A stretch of DNA of 8,397 nucleotides from Candidatus Helarchaeota archaeon. GTDB taxonomy: Archaea > Asgardarchaeota > Lokiarchaeia > Helarchaeales > HEL-GB-A. Positions 1 to 6,852 of the stretch are shown in pieces (positions within the stretch are counted from its first letter, which is position 1; the number at the start of each line of letters is the position of its first letter). Where the stretch lies: contig JABXJU010000194.1 of assembly GCA_013375405.1 (NCBI GenBank), positions 1-8,397 on the forward strand, given 5' to 3'. The notes beneath the pieces were generated by a model that made no database searches, had not been told where the DNA came from, and saw only the letters and a list, made by a program, of their open reading frames with translations. The translations under genes were made by a program, and so were the position numbers.

Positions 1-15
1 GTGCTCTTCCGATCT
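1..15 (+). other. Illumina adapter remnant (left end)
   Basis: The first 15 bases, GTGCTCTTCCGATCT, equal the 3' end of the Illumina TruSeq read-2 adapter arm. They are not genomic. The reverse complement of the same arm closes the window at the other end, so this is untrimmed library sequence and natural DNA starts at about position 16. Confidence 0.96.
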
Positions 16-121
16 TTTTTAATTTAAACTATTTTCTTTAAAAGGAATTTTAAAAATTATCAAAAATTGATTTTCATTAATTATTATAGCTAAGAAACCA
101 ACTAAATAATGTGAAATCCAA

Positions 122-152
122 AAATAGAAAAATTTTTCTTTGCTTTTTAAAC
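122..152 (-). terminator. T-rich tract with small palindrome downstream of the last GT4 gene
   Basis: Just past the TAA of the GT4 gene ending at 153, the minus strand reads through a perfect 14-base palindrome (126-139, core GAAAAATTTTTC) followed by runs of T. Archaeal transcription commonly terminates in T-rich tracts, so this is a plausible terminator. The surrounding DNA is AT-rich enough that such a pattern could arise by chance. Bases 16-152 contain no supportable gene. Confidence 0.25.
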
Positions 153-1259
153 TTAAGATGCCATTTTGTCACTTATTAAATCCAGAAATTCATAAATATG
201 CTTTGAAATATATTTTCTGAAATTTTCAGAACTAAATTCTTGAGCCCTTAATTTCAATTCCCTAGGGGATTTTGGAATTAAAAATTGATCGAAATTATTT
301 ATTAGTTCTTGATAATTATGAAATATTGAACCGTATTGTGATTTTTTAACCAGTTCAATTGGCCCCCCCTTCTGATGAACAATGGGAGTTGTTCCACAGG
401 CTAATGCTTCAGCAATAACCATTCCAAAATGTTCATATGGCATTAAATGAATTAAAAATTGGGATTTAGATAATAATTCAACCAATTTCTTCCGAGATAA
501 ATTAATATTAACTCTCAAATTCTTCAATTTTTTAGTATTTGCCATGATTTCTTTTAGGATTAAAAAATCATTTCTGGAATAATTAAATCCTCCAATAATT
601 TTAAAATTATATTCAGGATATTTTTTTGCAAGTCTGATTATTATATCGTATCTTTTTTCCTTAGAAATACGTCCAATCGCGATAATCGAATTTGGCTCTT
701 TTTTAGATATATATAGATCTTCTTGGTAAACTGGAGGATAAATAACTTTGTAATTAACTTTATATAGCAACCAGAATAGCTTTTTAACAAAAATAGATTG
801 AGCAATATTACATAATGAATTTTTACCACTTACATCCAGAAGTCTTTCTTGAATAATTTGTAAGGTCCAATATAGGATCCTTTTAGAATGAGAGGAAAAG
901 ATTTGAGAGGAGAACTTTTCATATAGAAAAACATTGTGAGGATATAAAGCAAAATTGAAGTATGGGACCGATTTAGGGGGAATCAGCCAATTACATTTGA
1001 TGAAACAATCGACCGGATTCTTTTTAAGTGATAGACGTAATAATAAAGAATTCAAAGACACATTTAATTTAGGATTTAATGGAATTACTTCAACATCTTT
1101 TATTCCATAAAGCTCAAACATTTTTTTCTTATTGAACTGCCTGTTTGAAAAAACTCTAATTTCATGATTTTTTTTCTGTACTATTTTAATAATTTCTGCA
1201 GCGTCAATTTGAGCCCCACCTATTTGATCTAAGTTTATTCCATCTATTCCGACTATCAT
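153..1259 (-). CDS. GT4-family glycosyltransferase, ALG11/ALG2-like signature
   Basis: This 368-residue protein has the two-domain layout of a GT-B, GT4-family retaining glycosyltransferase, which moves a sugar from a nucleotide donor to a glycan or lipid-linked acceptor at the cytoplasmic membrane face. The N-terminal acceptor domain begins MIVGIDGINL with GGAQ at 14-17. The C-terminal donor domain opens at GRISKEKRYD (196-205) and carries the GT4 E-x7-E motif as E276 to E284 (EHFGMVIAE), then a GGP at 298-300. The EHFG...GGP combination resembles eukaryotic ALG11 and ALG2 mannosyltransferases, but many archaeal and bacterial GT4 enzymes share it. The ATG at 1259 is preceded by GATGAT, a weak Shine-Dalgarno. 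It lies 21 bases after the previous GT4 gene, so the two are probably cotranscribed. No signal peptide or membrane segment is evident. Family is secure; donor and acceptor are unknown. Confidence 0.88.
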   Translation of the reverse strand: MIVGIDGINLDQIGGAQIDAAEIIKIVQKKNHEIRVFSNRQFNKKKMFELYGIKDVEVIPLNPKLNVSLNSLLLRLSLKKNPVDCFIKCNWLIPPKSVPYFNFALYPHNVFLYEKFSSQIFSSHSKRILYWTLQIIQERLLDVSGKNSLCNIAQSIFVKKLFWLLYKVNYKVIYPPVYQEDLYISKKEPNSIIAIGRISKEKRYDIIIRLAKKYPEYNFKIIGGFNYSRNDFLILKEIMANTKKLKNLRVNINLSRKKLVELLSKSQFLIHLMPYEHFGMVIAEALACGTTPIVHQKGGPIELVKKSQYGSIFHNYQELINNFDQFLIPKSPRELKLRAQEFSSENFRKYISKHIYEFLDLISDKMAS

Positions 1260-1280
1260 TCATAATCATCTTTTCGTTTT

Positions 1281-2465
1281 TCATCTCTTTAAAACTATTT
1301 CATAGACTTCTTGTATTTTTTGAGCGATATTAAACCAATCATATTCTTGTGCCGTTTTCCAAGCATTCAAAGCCAATTTCTCCTTAAATTTTTTATCTTG
1401 CAATACTTTTAAGAGATTATTTGATATATCAGACGTATTCTTAGGTTCAATATAGATCCCATTAATATTATTTTTAATGAGATCCTTATTGCCCTCCAAA
1501 TTAGTAGTAATTACACATAATCGTGAAGCCATCGCTTCTAATAGAACTTTAGGCATCCCTTCAGAGTATGAAGGTAAAATGAAGATATCCGCAGCCCTGT
1601 AGAATCGAGGCATTAACGAATAGGGAATTTTTTCTAAAAATTTTACATTTTCAACCAGTTTATTTTTCTTTATTAAAGATTTAATCGTTTTAAAATATCT
1701 CCGATCTTTAATACTGCCTATTATCAATAAGAACACCCTTGGGTAACTCTTCTTAATCTTTGATATAGCAATTATTAATTCTTTTAACCCTTTTAGTAAA
1801 TATATTTGCCCAACAAATAGAATGATGGGATAATTTTGATCAATTTTTAAAGAGGATTTAAGATCTGATGAATTAATTGTGGGATTAAATCTCTTTATAT
1901 TTACTCCATTTGGAATATAGTATATTTTAGAGCTCGGAACTCTATAATTATTTATTAACCGATGCATTGTTTGCCTTGAAATGCAAATGATTGCGTTTGA
2001 CTTTCTCCAGATTAAATAGTTAAATTGGAATCCGATATTTTCAGTTATTTTAGTAAAGAAAGAAAATCCTTTACCACTAATTCTTAGCATTTGAACTCTT
2101 TTATCAACATGAAAAGTTGTGACTAGAGGGACGTTTTTATTTCTTCTAATAGCATAAATAGTATCGATATCATGAGTATGTATCAAATCGATCAATTTAT
2201 TCTTAATTAATTGATTTAACCTGAAAAATGATAGGACTCCGAAGGGTATAAAAGCATTCAACACATTAAATTCTGGAATGAAAGGAATAAAGTTAAATGA
2301 AATATTATTATATTTTAGATTTTTTATCCTTTTGGAGGAAAGTGTCCTATTAATTACATAGATATCATTACCTAACTTTTGTTGCGCTAAGGATAATTCA
2401 TAGAGGCCAATTCCAAAACCCTCCGGATTTGGAGATAAATTATTATAAATCCGACAAATGCGCAT
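1281..2465 (-). CDS. GT4-family glycosyltransferase (glycosyl transferase group 1)
   Basis: This is a 394-residue GT-B fold GT4 enzyme, expected to be a retaining glycosyltransferase acting on a lipid-linked or surface glycan. The N-terminal domain begins MRICRIYNNLSPNPEGFGIG, with a glycine-rich acceptor loop, and has HTHD at 96-99. The interdomain landmark IPNGVNIKRF is at 184-193. The donor-binding domain has FVGQIYLLKG (217-226), where K225 sits at the usual phosphate-contacting lysine position, and a complete E-x7-E pair, E302 and E310, in EGMPKVLLE. Length is normal. The ATG at 2465 is supported by a GAGGA ribosome binding site 7 bases upstream. A T-rich tract and a TATA-like element precede it, so it may have its own promoter, and the next GT4 gene follows after 21 bases. 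Sugar specificity cannot be read from the sequence. Confidence 0.9.
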   Translation of the reverse strand: MRICRIYNNLSPNPEGFGIGLYELSLAQQKLGNDIYVINRTLSSKRIKNLKYNNISFNFIPFIPEFNVLNAFIPFGVLSFFRLNQLIKNKLIDLIHTHDIDTIYAIRRNKNVPLVTTFHVDKRVQMLRISGKGFSFFTKITENIGFQFNYLIWRKSNAIICISRQTMHRLINNYRVPSSKIYYIPNGVNIKRFNPTINSSDLKSSLKIDQNYPIILFVGQIYLLKGLKELIIAISKIKKSYPRVFLLIIGSIKDRRYFKTIKSLIKKNKLVENVKFLEKIPYSLMPRFYRAADIFILPSYSEGMPKVLLEAMASRLCVITTNLEGNKDLIKNNINGIYIEPKNTSDISNNLLKVLQDKKFKEKLALNAWKTAQEYDWFNIAQKIQEVYEIVLKR

Positions 2466-2472
2466 TAAATTT

Positions 2473-2534
2473 TCCTCAAATTTTTCTAAATAATCCTATT
2501 ATAATACTTAAAGAATGAAAATAAATAAAAAAAT
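2473..2534 (-). promoter_or_regulatory. Intergenic T-tract, candidate TATA box and ribosome binding site before the middle GT4 gene
   Basis: Reading the minus strand from the stop at 2535, there is first a T-rich tract (2517-2534) that could end transcription. Next is a TATA-like TAAGTATTATAAT (2498-2510), then the ribosome binding site GAGGA (2473-2477) ahead of the ATG at 2465. A TATA box there would place the transcript start near 2480, leaving a short leader that keeps the binding site. The arrangement is coherent, but TATA-like strings are frequent in DNA this AT-rich. Confidence 0.28.
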
Positions 2535-3704
2535 TTATAGATTTGTATAAATTTTATTAATTTCACTTGCTAATGATGTCCAAGAGAAATTTTTAACGAC
2601 AAATTCTCGGCCATATGTCCCCATTTTTTGCCTAAGCTCTTTAGAGTGTATTAGGTTCTTTAAATTGACGATAAGTTGATTAAAATCATTGGGAGGGGAA
2701 AGTAGTCCTGCTTGATTATGGGGGACAATTTTTGGAATAACCCCAGCTGAAATGGAAATGATGGGTTTACCCATTGCCAGATATTCAAATAATTTTACTG
2801 GACACCACCAGAAACCATATTTGACCATTGGTTTATAATCATAAATATAAAATGGAGCAATAGCAATATCAGCTGAGGCAATATGTTTGGGAATTTCTGA
2901 ATAATTTACAGCGCCAGCTAAAAAAACATCATTATTTAAATTTTTTTTGTATATATTATCTTTGATGGTAGAAAATAAAGGTCCTTTACCAACCATTAAA
3001 AATTTTACATTCATCTTCTCTTTTTTCATTATTTCTGCAATTGTGATAATTTGTTTAACACCATGCCAAGGATGAAAGGCACCAACAAAAACAATTAAAA
3101 TGGTGTCTTTTTGGATATTATATTTATCCCGGATAAACTCGCCACTAATAGTTGAGGTGAATAGTTTAGGATCTACTCCGTTTGAAATTATTTGAATTTT
3201 ATCAGCCCTGATATCTTTACAGAGGATTTTTTTCAATATTGGAGTTTGTGTGATGATTAAATTTGTTAATTGAAACATTAATTTTCGCCATATTCTAAAA
3301 AGTAAATCCCTCTTTATTTCATGTTCTTCGATAAACGGTGAATTTATTTCTGTTACACTTTTAATTTTTAAAATTCTTGCAGCAATAATACCGATGCCCC
3401 GCGGTAATCCTGAACGCTCATGGATTAAATCTATTTGATATTTTTTACATATTTTTACTAATTTAATTAAAATGGGGAATAATTTCAGCAGACTATATAT
3501 AGAAAAACTACCCATATGTCCCCAATTCGGGGCCGTAATGATATAAAAATCATCTTTTTTAAATTCAGAGTATTTTTCGCCTTGAAAAATGATGAGGACC
3601 TTATTGCCCTTCTTTTGTAATTCTTTACATAAATTAATTGTGTGAGTATATCCTGCATGGGGCGCTTGATAAAGGATATTAGGAGCAAAATAACAGATAT
3701 TCAT
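2535..3704 (-). CDS. GT4-family glycosyltransferase, variant active-site subgroup (KLFEYLA type)
   Basis: This 389-residue protein is a GT-B, GT4-like glycosyltransferase. The N-terminal domain has the glycine/histidine loop HAGYTHTINL (16-25) and HERSGLPRGIG (95-105). The hinge motif ISNGVDPKLF is at 173-182. The donor domain starts FVGAFHPWHGV (206-216) and contains CPVKLFEYLAMGKP (301-314). In this subgroup the second glutamate of the GT4 E-x7-E pair is kept (E307), but the position eight residues earlier is W299 rather than glutamate. Bacterial and archaeal relatives with the (S)PLKLFEYMA motif also lack that first glutamate, so I read this as a subgroup trait rather than decay. The ATG at 3704 has only a weak upstream GGAA. 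The gene lies 117 bases after the DPM1-like gene and 69 before the next GT4. Substrate unknown. Confidence 0.87.
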   Translation of the reverse strand: MNICYFAPNILYQAPHAGYTHTINLCKELQKKGNKVLIIFQGEKYSEFKKDDFYIITAPNWGHMGSFSIYSLLKLFPILIKLVKICKKYQIDLIHERSGLPRGIGIIAARILKIKSVTEINSPFIEEHEIKRDLLFRIWRKLMFQLTNLIITQTPILKKILCKDIRADKIQIISNGVDPKLFTSTISGEFIRDKYNIQKDTILIVFVGAFHPWHGVKQIITIAEIMKKEKMNVKFLMVGKGPLFSTIKDNIYKKNLNNDVFLAGAVNYSEIPKHIASADIAIAPFYIYDYKPMVKYGFWWCPVKLFEYLAMGKPIISISAGVIPKIVPHNQAGLLSPPNDFNQLIVNLKNLIHSKELRQKMGTYGREFVVKNFSWTSLASEINKIYTNL

Positions 3705-3821
3705 TTCAATTACGTTTCCATCTATTAAAATTGAATGTTAGTGACATTAGACTAGATATTAAAAAGTTATAACATAGAGATTTTATTAGGGGTGTATAAT
3801 AAATTTATTTGTAAGTTTAAT

Positions 3822-4547
3822 TTATCTTCTCTTTAGGAGCCCTTCTATATGGAAGAATTTTTTAGCCAATTCTTTTAAAAATTCGAGTACTTCACGAAGA
3901 TTAAATTTGCTTTCACCATTATAGCGATCCTGAAATTGAATAGCAACTTCACTTACAGAGAAGTTAAATTTTTTTGTCTTTTCCAACATTTCAACTAAAA
4001 ACACGTATTTTTGGCAATTGACATGAGGCATGATAGTATCGATTACGTGTCTTTTATATGCGCGAAAACCCGTTGTGCAATCGGTTTGATGGAGCCGAAA
4101 GAAGAATGAAGCTAAAATGTTAGCGACCCTGCTAATGATTATCCGCTTTTTATTGCGATTTAAATTTCCACCACCTTTAATATAACGAGATCCAATAACC
4201 ACATCGCCATATTTCAATGCATGTATGAATTTTGGAATATCCTTGGGATTATGGGAGAGATCGGCGTCCATTTGGAAGATTATATCTCCAGTTATGTATT
4301 TAAAACCACATTTATAGGCGTCACCCAGCCCAGTCTTTTTTTCGCGGATAATTACTTTGATCTTATCATTATTTTTAGAGTATTCTTTTATGAATTGTCC
4401 GGTTCCATCCGGACTGTTGTCATCTACGATAATAATCTCATATTTAGGAGTGATTTTCTTCAAAACGCGTTCAACATTCGAGACCACTGTTTTAATATTG
4501 TCAATTTCATTGTATGTCGGTAGTACTACCGAGACCTTTTCTCGCAT
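3822..4547 (-). CDS. Dolichol-phosphate mannosyltransferase-like GT2 enzyme (soluble, DPM1-type)
   Basis: This 241-residue GT2 protein matches the dolichyl-phosphate mannose synthase family, which transfers mannose (or glucose in relatives) from a nucleotide sugar to a polyprenol phosphate at the cytoplasmic membrane face. Motifs in order: VVLPTYNE (7-14), VDDNSPDGT (41-49), the metal-binding DAD within DADLSHNP (94-101), GSRY (119-122), TDCTTGFRAYKR (155-166) and DRYNGESKF (207-215). The chain ends soon after the catalytic domain with no C-terminal transmembrane helices, as in human or S. pombe DPM1, where separate membrane subunits anchor the enzyme. No such partner is in this window. The ATG at 4547 has an AGAGG ribosome binding site 7 bases upstream. 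It is first in the minus-strand run of glycosyltransferases. Mannose as the sugar is inferred from the family. Confidence 0.88.
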   Translation of the reverse strand: MREKVSVVLPTYNEIDNIKTVVSNVERVLKKITPKYEIIIVDDNSPDGTGQFIKEYSKNNDKIKVIIREKKTGLGDAYKCGFKYITGDIIFQMDADLSHNPKDIPKFIHALKYGDVVIGSRYIKGGGNLNRNKKRIIISRVANILASFFFRLHQTDCTTGFRAYKRHVIDTIMPHVNCQKYVFLVEMLEKTKKFNFSVSEVAIQFQDRYNGESKFNLREVLEFLKELAKKFFHIEGLLKRR

Positions 4548-4803
4548 CAGTTAGCCTCTCGAATGTTATAAATCAGGAAATTTAACAAAATCTTTTATGG
4601 GAATAAATGATATTTTTTTTTATTTATTTTAAATTTTTTGTGTATTATGGATTACATTAAAGTAAAAATAAAAGTAATTAAAAATGAATTATAAAAGAGT
4701 AAAAATGTAAGTATTCGTGATTGAACAGTTCATAATAGAATATATTATCGACCTCCTTGAATATATTTTAATTTAATCTATCAATTAGGAAGGAAAAATA
4801 GAA
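4548..4803. promoter_or_regulatory. Divergent intergenic region with promoters for the DPM1-like and dehydratase genes
   Basis: These 256 bases separate two genes read in opposite directions, so promoters for both should lie here. On the plus side there are two copies of GAATATATT (4738-4746 and 4759-4767). The distal copy is the better TATA candidate because it leaves a leader holding the full ribosome binding site AGGAAGGA (4787-4794). On the minus side, AGAGG (4555-4559) precedes the ATG at 4547, and a weak ATAAAA string near 4594-4599 is the only TATA candidate far enough away. The rest is low-complexity AT-rich sequence. I found no tRNA, and the few ATG-started frames are 11-15 codons with no ribosome binding site. 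Confidence 0.4.
4787..4794 (+). promoter_or_regulatory. Ribosome binding site of the dehydratase gene
   Basis: AGGAAGGA ends 9 bases before the ATG at 4804. It contains two overlapping matches to the archaeal and bacterial anti-Shine-Dalgarno complement and fixes the start codon of the dehydratase gene. Confidence 0.65.
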
Positions 4804-5754
4804 ATGAAGGTATTAATAACAGGAATTACAGGATTTGTTGGCTCACATCTTGCCGAGTTATATTTAGAAAAGGATTATAACGTATTCGGAACTAAAAGAT
4901 GGCGTTCAAGGCTAGATAACATTTTGCACATTAAAGATCAAATAAAATTAATAGAATGTGATATAACAGATGGTTATGGTATTGAAAAAGCAATAGAACA
5001 ATCAGAGCCAGATGTTATTCATCATCTAGCGGCTCAATCTTTTGTTCCCGCTTCTTGGGCGAATCCAAAATCTACTCTTGATACAAATATAATTGGAACT
5101 TTAAATATTCTTGAAGGAGCACGAAGAGTAAAATTAAATCCTGTTATTCAAATTTGTGGCTCATCAGAAGAGTATGGAATGGTAAAATCGGATGAAATCC
5201 CTATAAAAGAAACCAATACATTACGTCCTCTTTCCCCTTATGGAGTTTCAAAAGTTACTACGGATTTATTATCAATACAATATCATCAAAGCTATGGTTT
5301 AAAAGTTGTCGTGACTCGAGCATTTAATCATACGGGTGCTCGTAGAGGAGAAGTTTTCGTTTGTAGCAATTTTGCAAAGCAGATTGCACTAATCGAAAAA
5401 GGAAAACAAAACGCAATCAATCATGGAAATTTGGATGTAACTCGAGATTTCACAGATGTAAGAGATGTAGTCAGAGCATATTATTTATTGACAAAAAATT
5501 CACATTGTATTGGAAAGCAACTCAATATTTGCTCTGGAAAAGGATATAAAATTCGAGAAGTCTTAGATATATTGAAAAATAATGCACAAGTTGAAATTAA
5601 AACAATATTTGATAAATCAAGAAGTAGGCCAAGTGATGTACCAATTTTAATTGGAAATTGTGATTTGTTTAAGTCATTAACGGGTTGGAAACCAGAAATT
5701 CCATTGGAAAAAACGTTATCTGATTTACTAACTTATTGGAGAGGGGAGGTTTGA
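4804..5754 (+). CDS. gmd: GDP-mannose 4,6-dehydratase family protein (extended SDR)
   Basis: This 316-residue extended short-chain dehydrogenase/reductase probably converts GDP-mannose to GDP-4-keto-6-deoxy-mannose, the first step to GDP-rhamnose, GDP-fucose and similar sugars. The NAD(P) loop is GITGFVG (7-13). KRWRSRLDNI (31-40), AAQSFVPASW (76-85), the active-site GSSEEYG (119-125) and the Y146-x3-K150 pair in SPYGVSK all fit the family, as does FNHTGARRGEVFV (174-186), typical of GMD and its close relative RMD. The short 316-residue form overlaps with RMD, the reductase that makes GDP-D-rhamnose from the dehydratase product, and I cannot separate them by eye. The ATG at 4804 is fixed by the strong ribosome binding site. 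It is the only plus-strand gene in the glycan region and converges on the decarboxylase gene. No second enzyme for the next step is visible. Confidence 0.82.
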   Translation: MKVLITGITGFVGSHLAELYLEKDYNVFGTKRWRSRLDNILHIKDQIKLIECDITDGYGIEKAIEQSEPDVIHHLAAQSFVPASWANPKSTLDTNIIGTLNILEGARRVKLNPVIQICGSSEEYGMVKSDEIPIKETNTLRPLSPYGVSKVTTDLLSIQYHQSYGLKVVVTRAFNHTGARRGEVFVCSNFAKQIALIEKGKQNAINHGNLDVTRDFTDVRDVVRAYYLLTKNSHCIGKQLNICSGKGYKIREVLDILKNNAQVEIKTIFDKSRSRPSDVPILIGNCDLFKSLTGWKPEIPLEKTLSDLLTYWRGEV

Positions 5755-5756
5755 AT

Positions 5757-5780
5757 AAATAAACCTCTGTGGTTTTATTT
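5757..5780. terminator. Hairpin between convergent genes
   Basis: AAATAAACC (5757-5765) pairs with GGTTTTATTT (5771-5780) around a five-base loop, with one unpaired base. It starts two bases after the TGA of the dehydratase gene and about 20 bases before the stop of the converging decarboxylase gene. A stem there could end or stabilise transcripts from either side. The stem is A/U-rich and has no long T run directly after it, so support is positional as much as structural. Confidence 0.35.
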
Positions 5781-5800
5781 AGGAATTAATATTAACTAAA

Positions 5801-6820
5801 TTAATAATTTTTTTGTGATTTATACCAATTAATTGTTGTTTTTAACCCATTTTCTAAATCAATTTGTGGTGTCCAGCCTAAAAGTGCTCGCGCCTTATGG
5901 ATATCTGGACAACGTCGGAGAGGGTCATCTATAGGTAAGGGATGGAATGAAATTTTTGATTTAGAGTTGGTTAATTGTTGAATTTTTTTTGCTAATTCAA
6001 GAATTGAAATTTCTCGATCCTTTCCTAAGTTAATTACTTGTCCCTTACATTGGTTTGTAGTTGAAGTTCTAAGAATGCCTTCGATCATGTCTGTAACATA
6101 TGCAAATGATCGCGTTTGGGTTCCATCGCCGAACACGGTAACATCCTTGCCTGAAAGAGCTTGCGTTATGAAATTAGGTATTACCCGTCCGTATAAATTG
6201 CCTGGGCGCATACGAGGGCCATATGTGTTAAACATTCGAATAATTCGAATATCTAGATCATGTTCTAATAAATAAGACATCGCAAATGCCTCACCAGCTC
6301 TTTTTGCTTCATCATAACATGATCGAGGACCGATGGGATTGACATGTCCATAGTATTCCTCGGGAGTCGGTATATGGAGATCATCTGGATTGCCGTAAAT
6401 TTCACTTGTACTTGCAAATAATAGAGTCGCATTAAATTTTTTAGTTATTCCTAAAACGATCCAAGTCCCGAGAGTATTTGCTTTTAATATTTGAATCGGG
6501 TGATTTGAAAATTCAAAAGGGGATCCACGGCTTGCAAAATGAAAGATTATATCAATTTTTCGCTCTGGGTAATAAGGGGTGCTGATATCATGGTTAATGA
6601 AAGAAAAATTATCCTTTTCCAGTAAGTGATTTATATTTTCTATCAATCCGCTTGTTAAGTTATCCACGCATATTACATTCGCGTTTAGCTTTAGAAGGAC
6701 ATCGCAGAGCCAAGATCCAAGAAACCCCGCACCACCAGTGATTAGGATGTTTAAATTTTCAAATTGATTCTTCAAATTCTTCAAAATATTATAAACTTCG
6801 GCTGCAATAATTTCATTCAA
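5801..6820 (-). CDS. UDP-glucuronate decarboxylase-like extended SDR (UDP-xylose synthase family)
   Basis: This 339-residue extended SDR is closest in motif to UXS, which oxidises and decarboxylates UDP-glucuronate to UDP-xylose using bound NAD. Visible features are a 23-residue lead-in, the Rossmann loop GGAGFLG (29-35), STSEIYG (137-143) with T138 and E140, and the UXS-type signature GHVNPIGPRSCYDEAKR (158-174) holding the Y169-x3-K173 pair. NTYGPRM (198-204) and DGTQTRSFAYV (232-242) follow, with R237 matching the conserved UXS arginine. The C-terminus ends in the usual sugar-epimerase LGWTPQIDLENGL. It starts at TTG (6820), supported by AGGGGA 6 bases upstream; the protein N-terminus resembles relatives with the same lead-in. 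The CYTH gene ends 32 bases before it on the same strand. UDP-xylose is inferred; a UDP-glucose dehydrogenase supplying substrate is not in the window. Confidence 0.82.
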   Translation of the reverse strand: MNEIIAAEVYNILKNLKNQFENLNILITGGAGFLGSWLCDVLLKLNANVICVDNLTSGLIENINHLLEKDNFSFINHDISTPYYPERKIDIIFHFASRGSPFEFSNHPIQILKANTLGTWIVLGITKKFNATLLFASTSEIYGNPDDLHIPTPEEYYGHVNPIGPRSCYDEAKRAGEAFAMSYLLEHDLDIRIIRMFNTYGPRMRPGNLYGRVIPNFITQALSGKDVTVFGDGTQTRSFAYVTDMIEGILRTSTTNQCKGQVINLGKDREISILELAKKIQQLTNSKSKISFHPLPIDDPLRRCPDIHKARALLGWTPQIDLENGLKTTINWYKSQKNY

Positions 6821-6826
6821 TGTGAT

Positions 6827-6832
6827 TCCCCT
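6827..6832 (-). promoter_or_regulatory. Ribosome binding site supporting a TTG start
   Basis: AGGGGA on the minus strand lies 6 bases before TTG at 6820. No in-frame ATG occurs near the protein's natural N-terminus, so this site decides the start of the UDP-glucuronate decarboxylase-like gene. Confidence 0.55.
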
Positions 6833-6852
6833 AAAGATATTTTAATTCGATA

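Noticed and set aside
19..170. A minus-strand frame of about 50 codons beyond the last GT4 gene, rich in hydrophobic residues
   Set aside because: It has no ATG, GTG or early TTG start and no ribosome binding site, it is closed by TAA at 19-21, and its hydrophobicity is what AT-rich noncoding DNA gives by chance.
361..371. A run of six or more C inside the ALG-like GT4 gene as a possible frameshift site
   Set aside because: The frame is intact across it, coding the conserved GGP of the donor domain, so there is no sign of a shift.
4221..4554. Two overlapping plus-strand frames of 100 and 65 residues opposite the DPM1-like gene
   Set aside because: They lie entirely or almost entirely antisense to a gene with all family motifs, show no protein-like motifs, and are shadows of it.
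4750..4759. A near-perfect minus-strand AAGGAGGT suggesting a hidden gene start upstream of the dehydratase
   Set aside because: The first ATG after it on the minus strand is 17 bases away and opens only a 14-codon frame, with no ATG, GTG or TTG at usable spacing.
4755..4794. A possible leader stem in which CCUUGA or UCCUU pairs with the ribosome binding site region of the dehydratase gene
   Set aside because: Pairing is short and bulged, and the better promoter candidate would start transcription after the 5' arm, so a riboswitch-like role is not supported.
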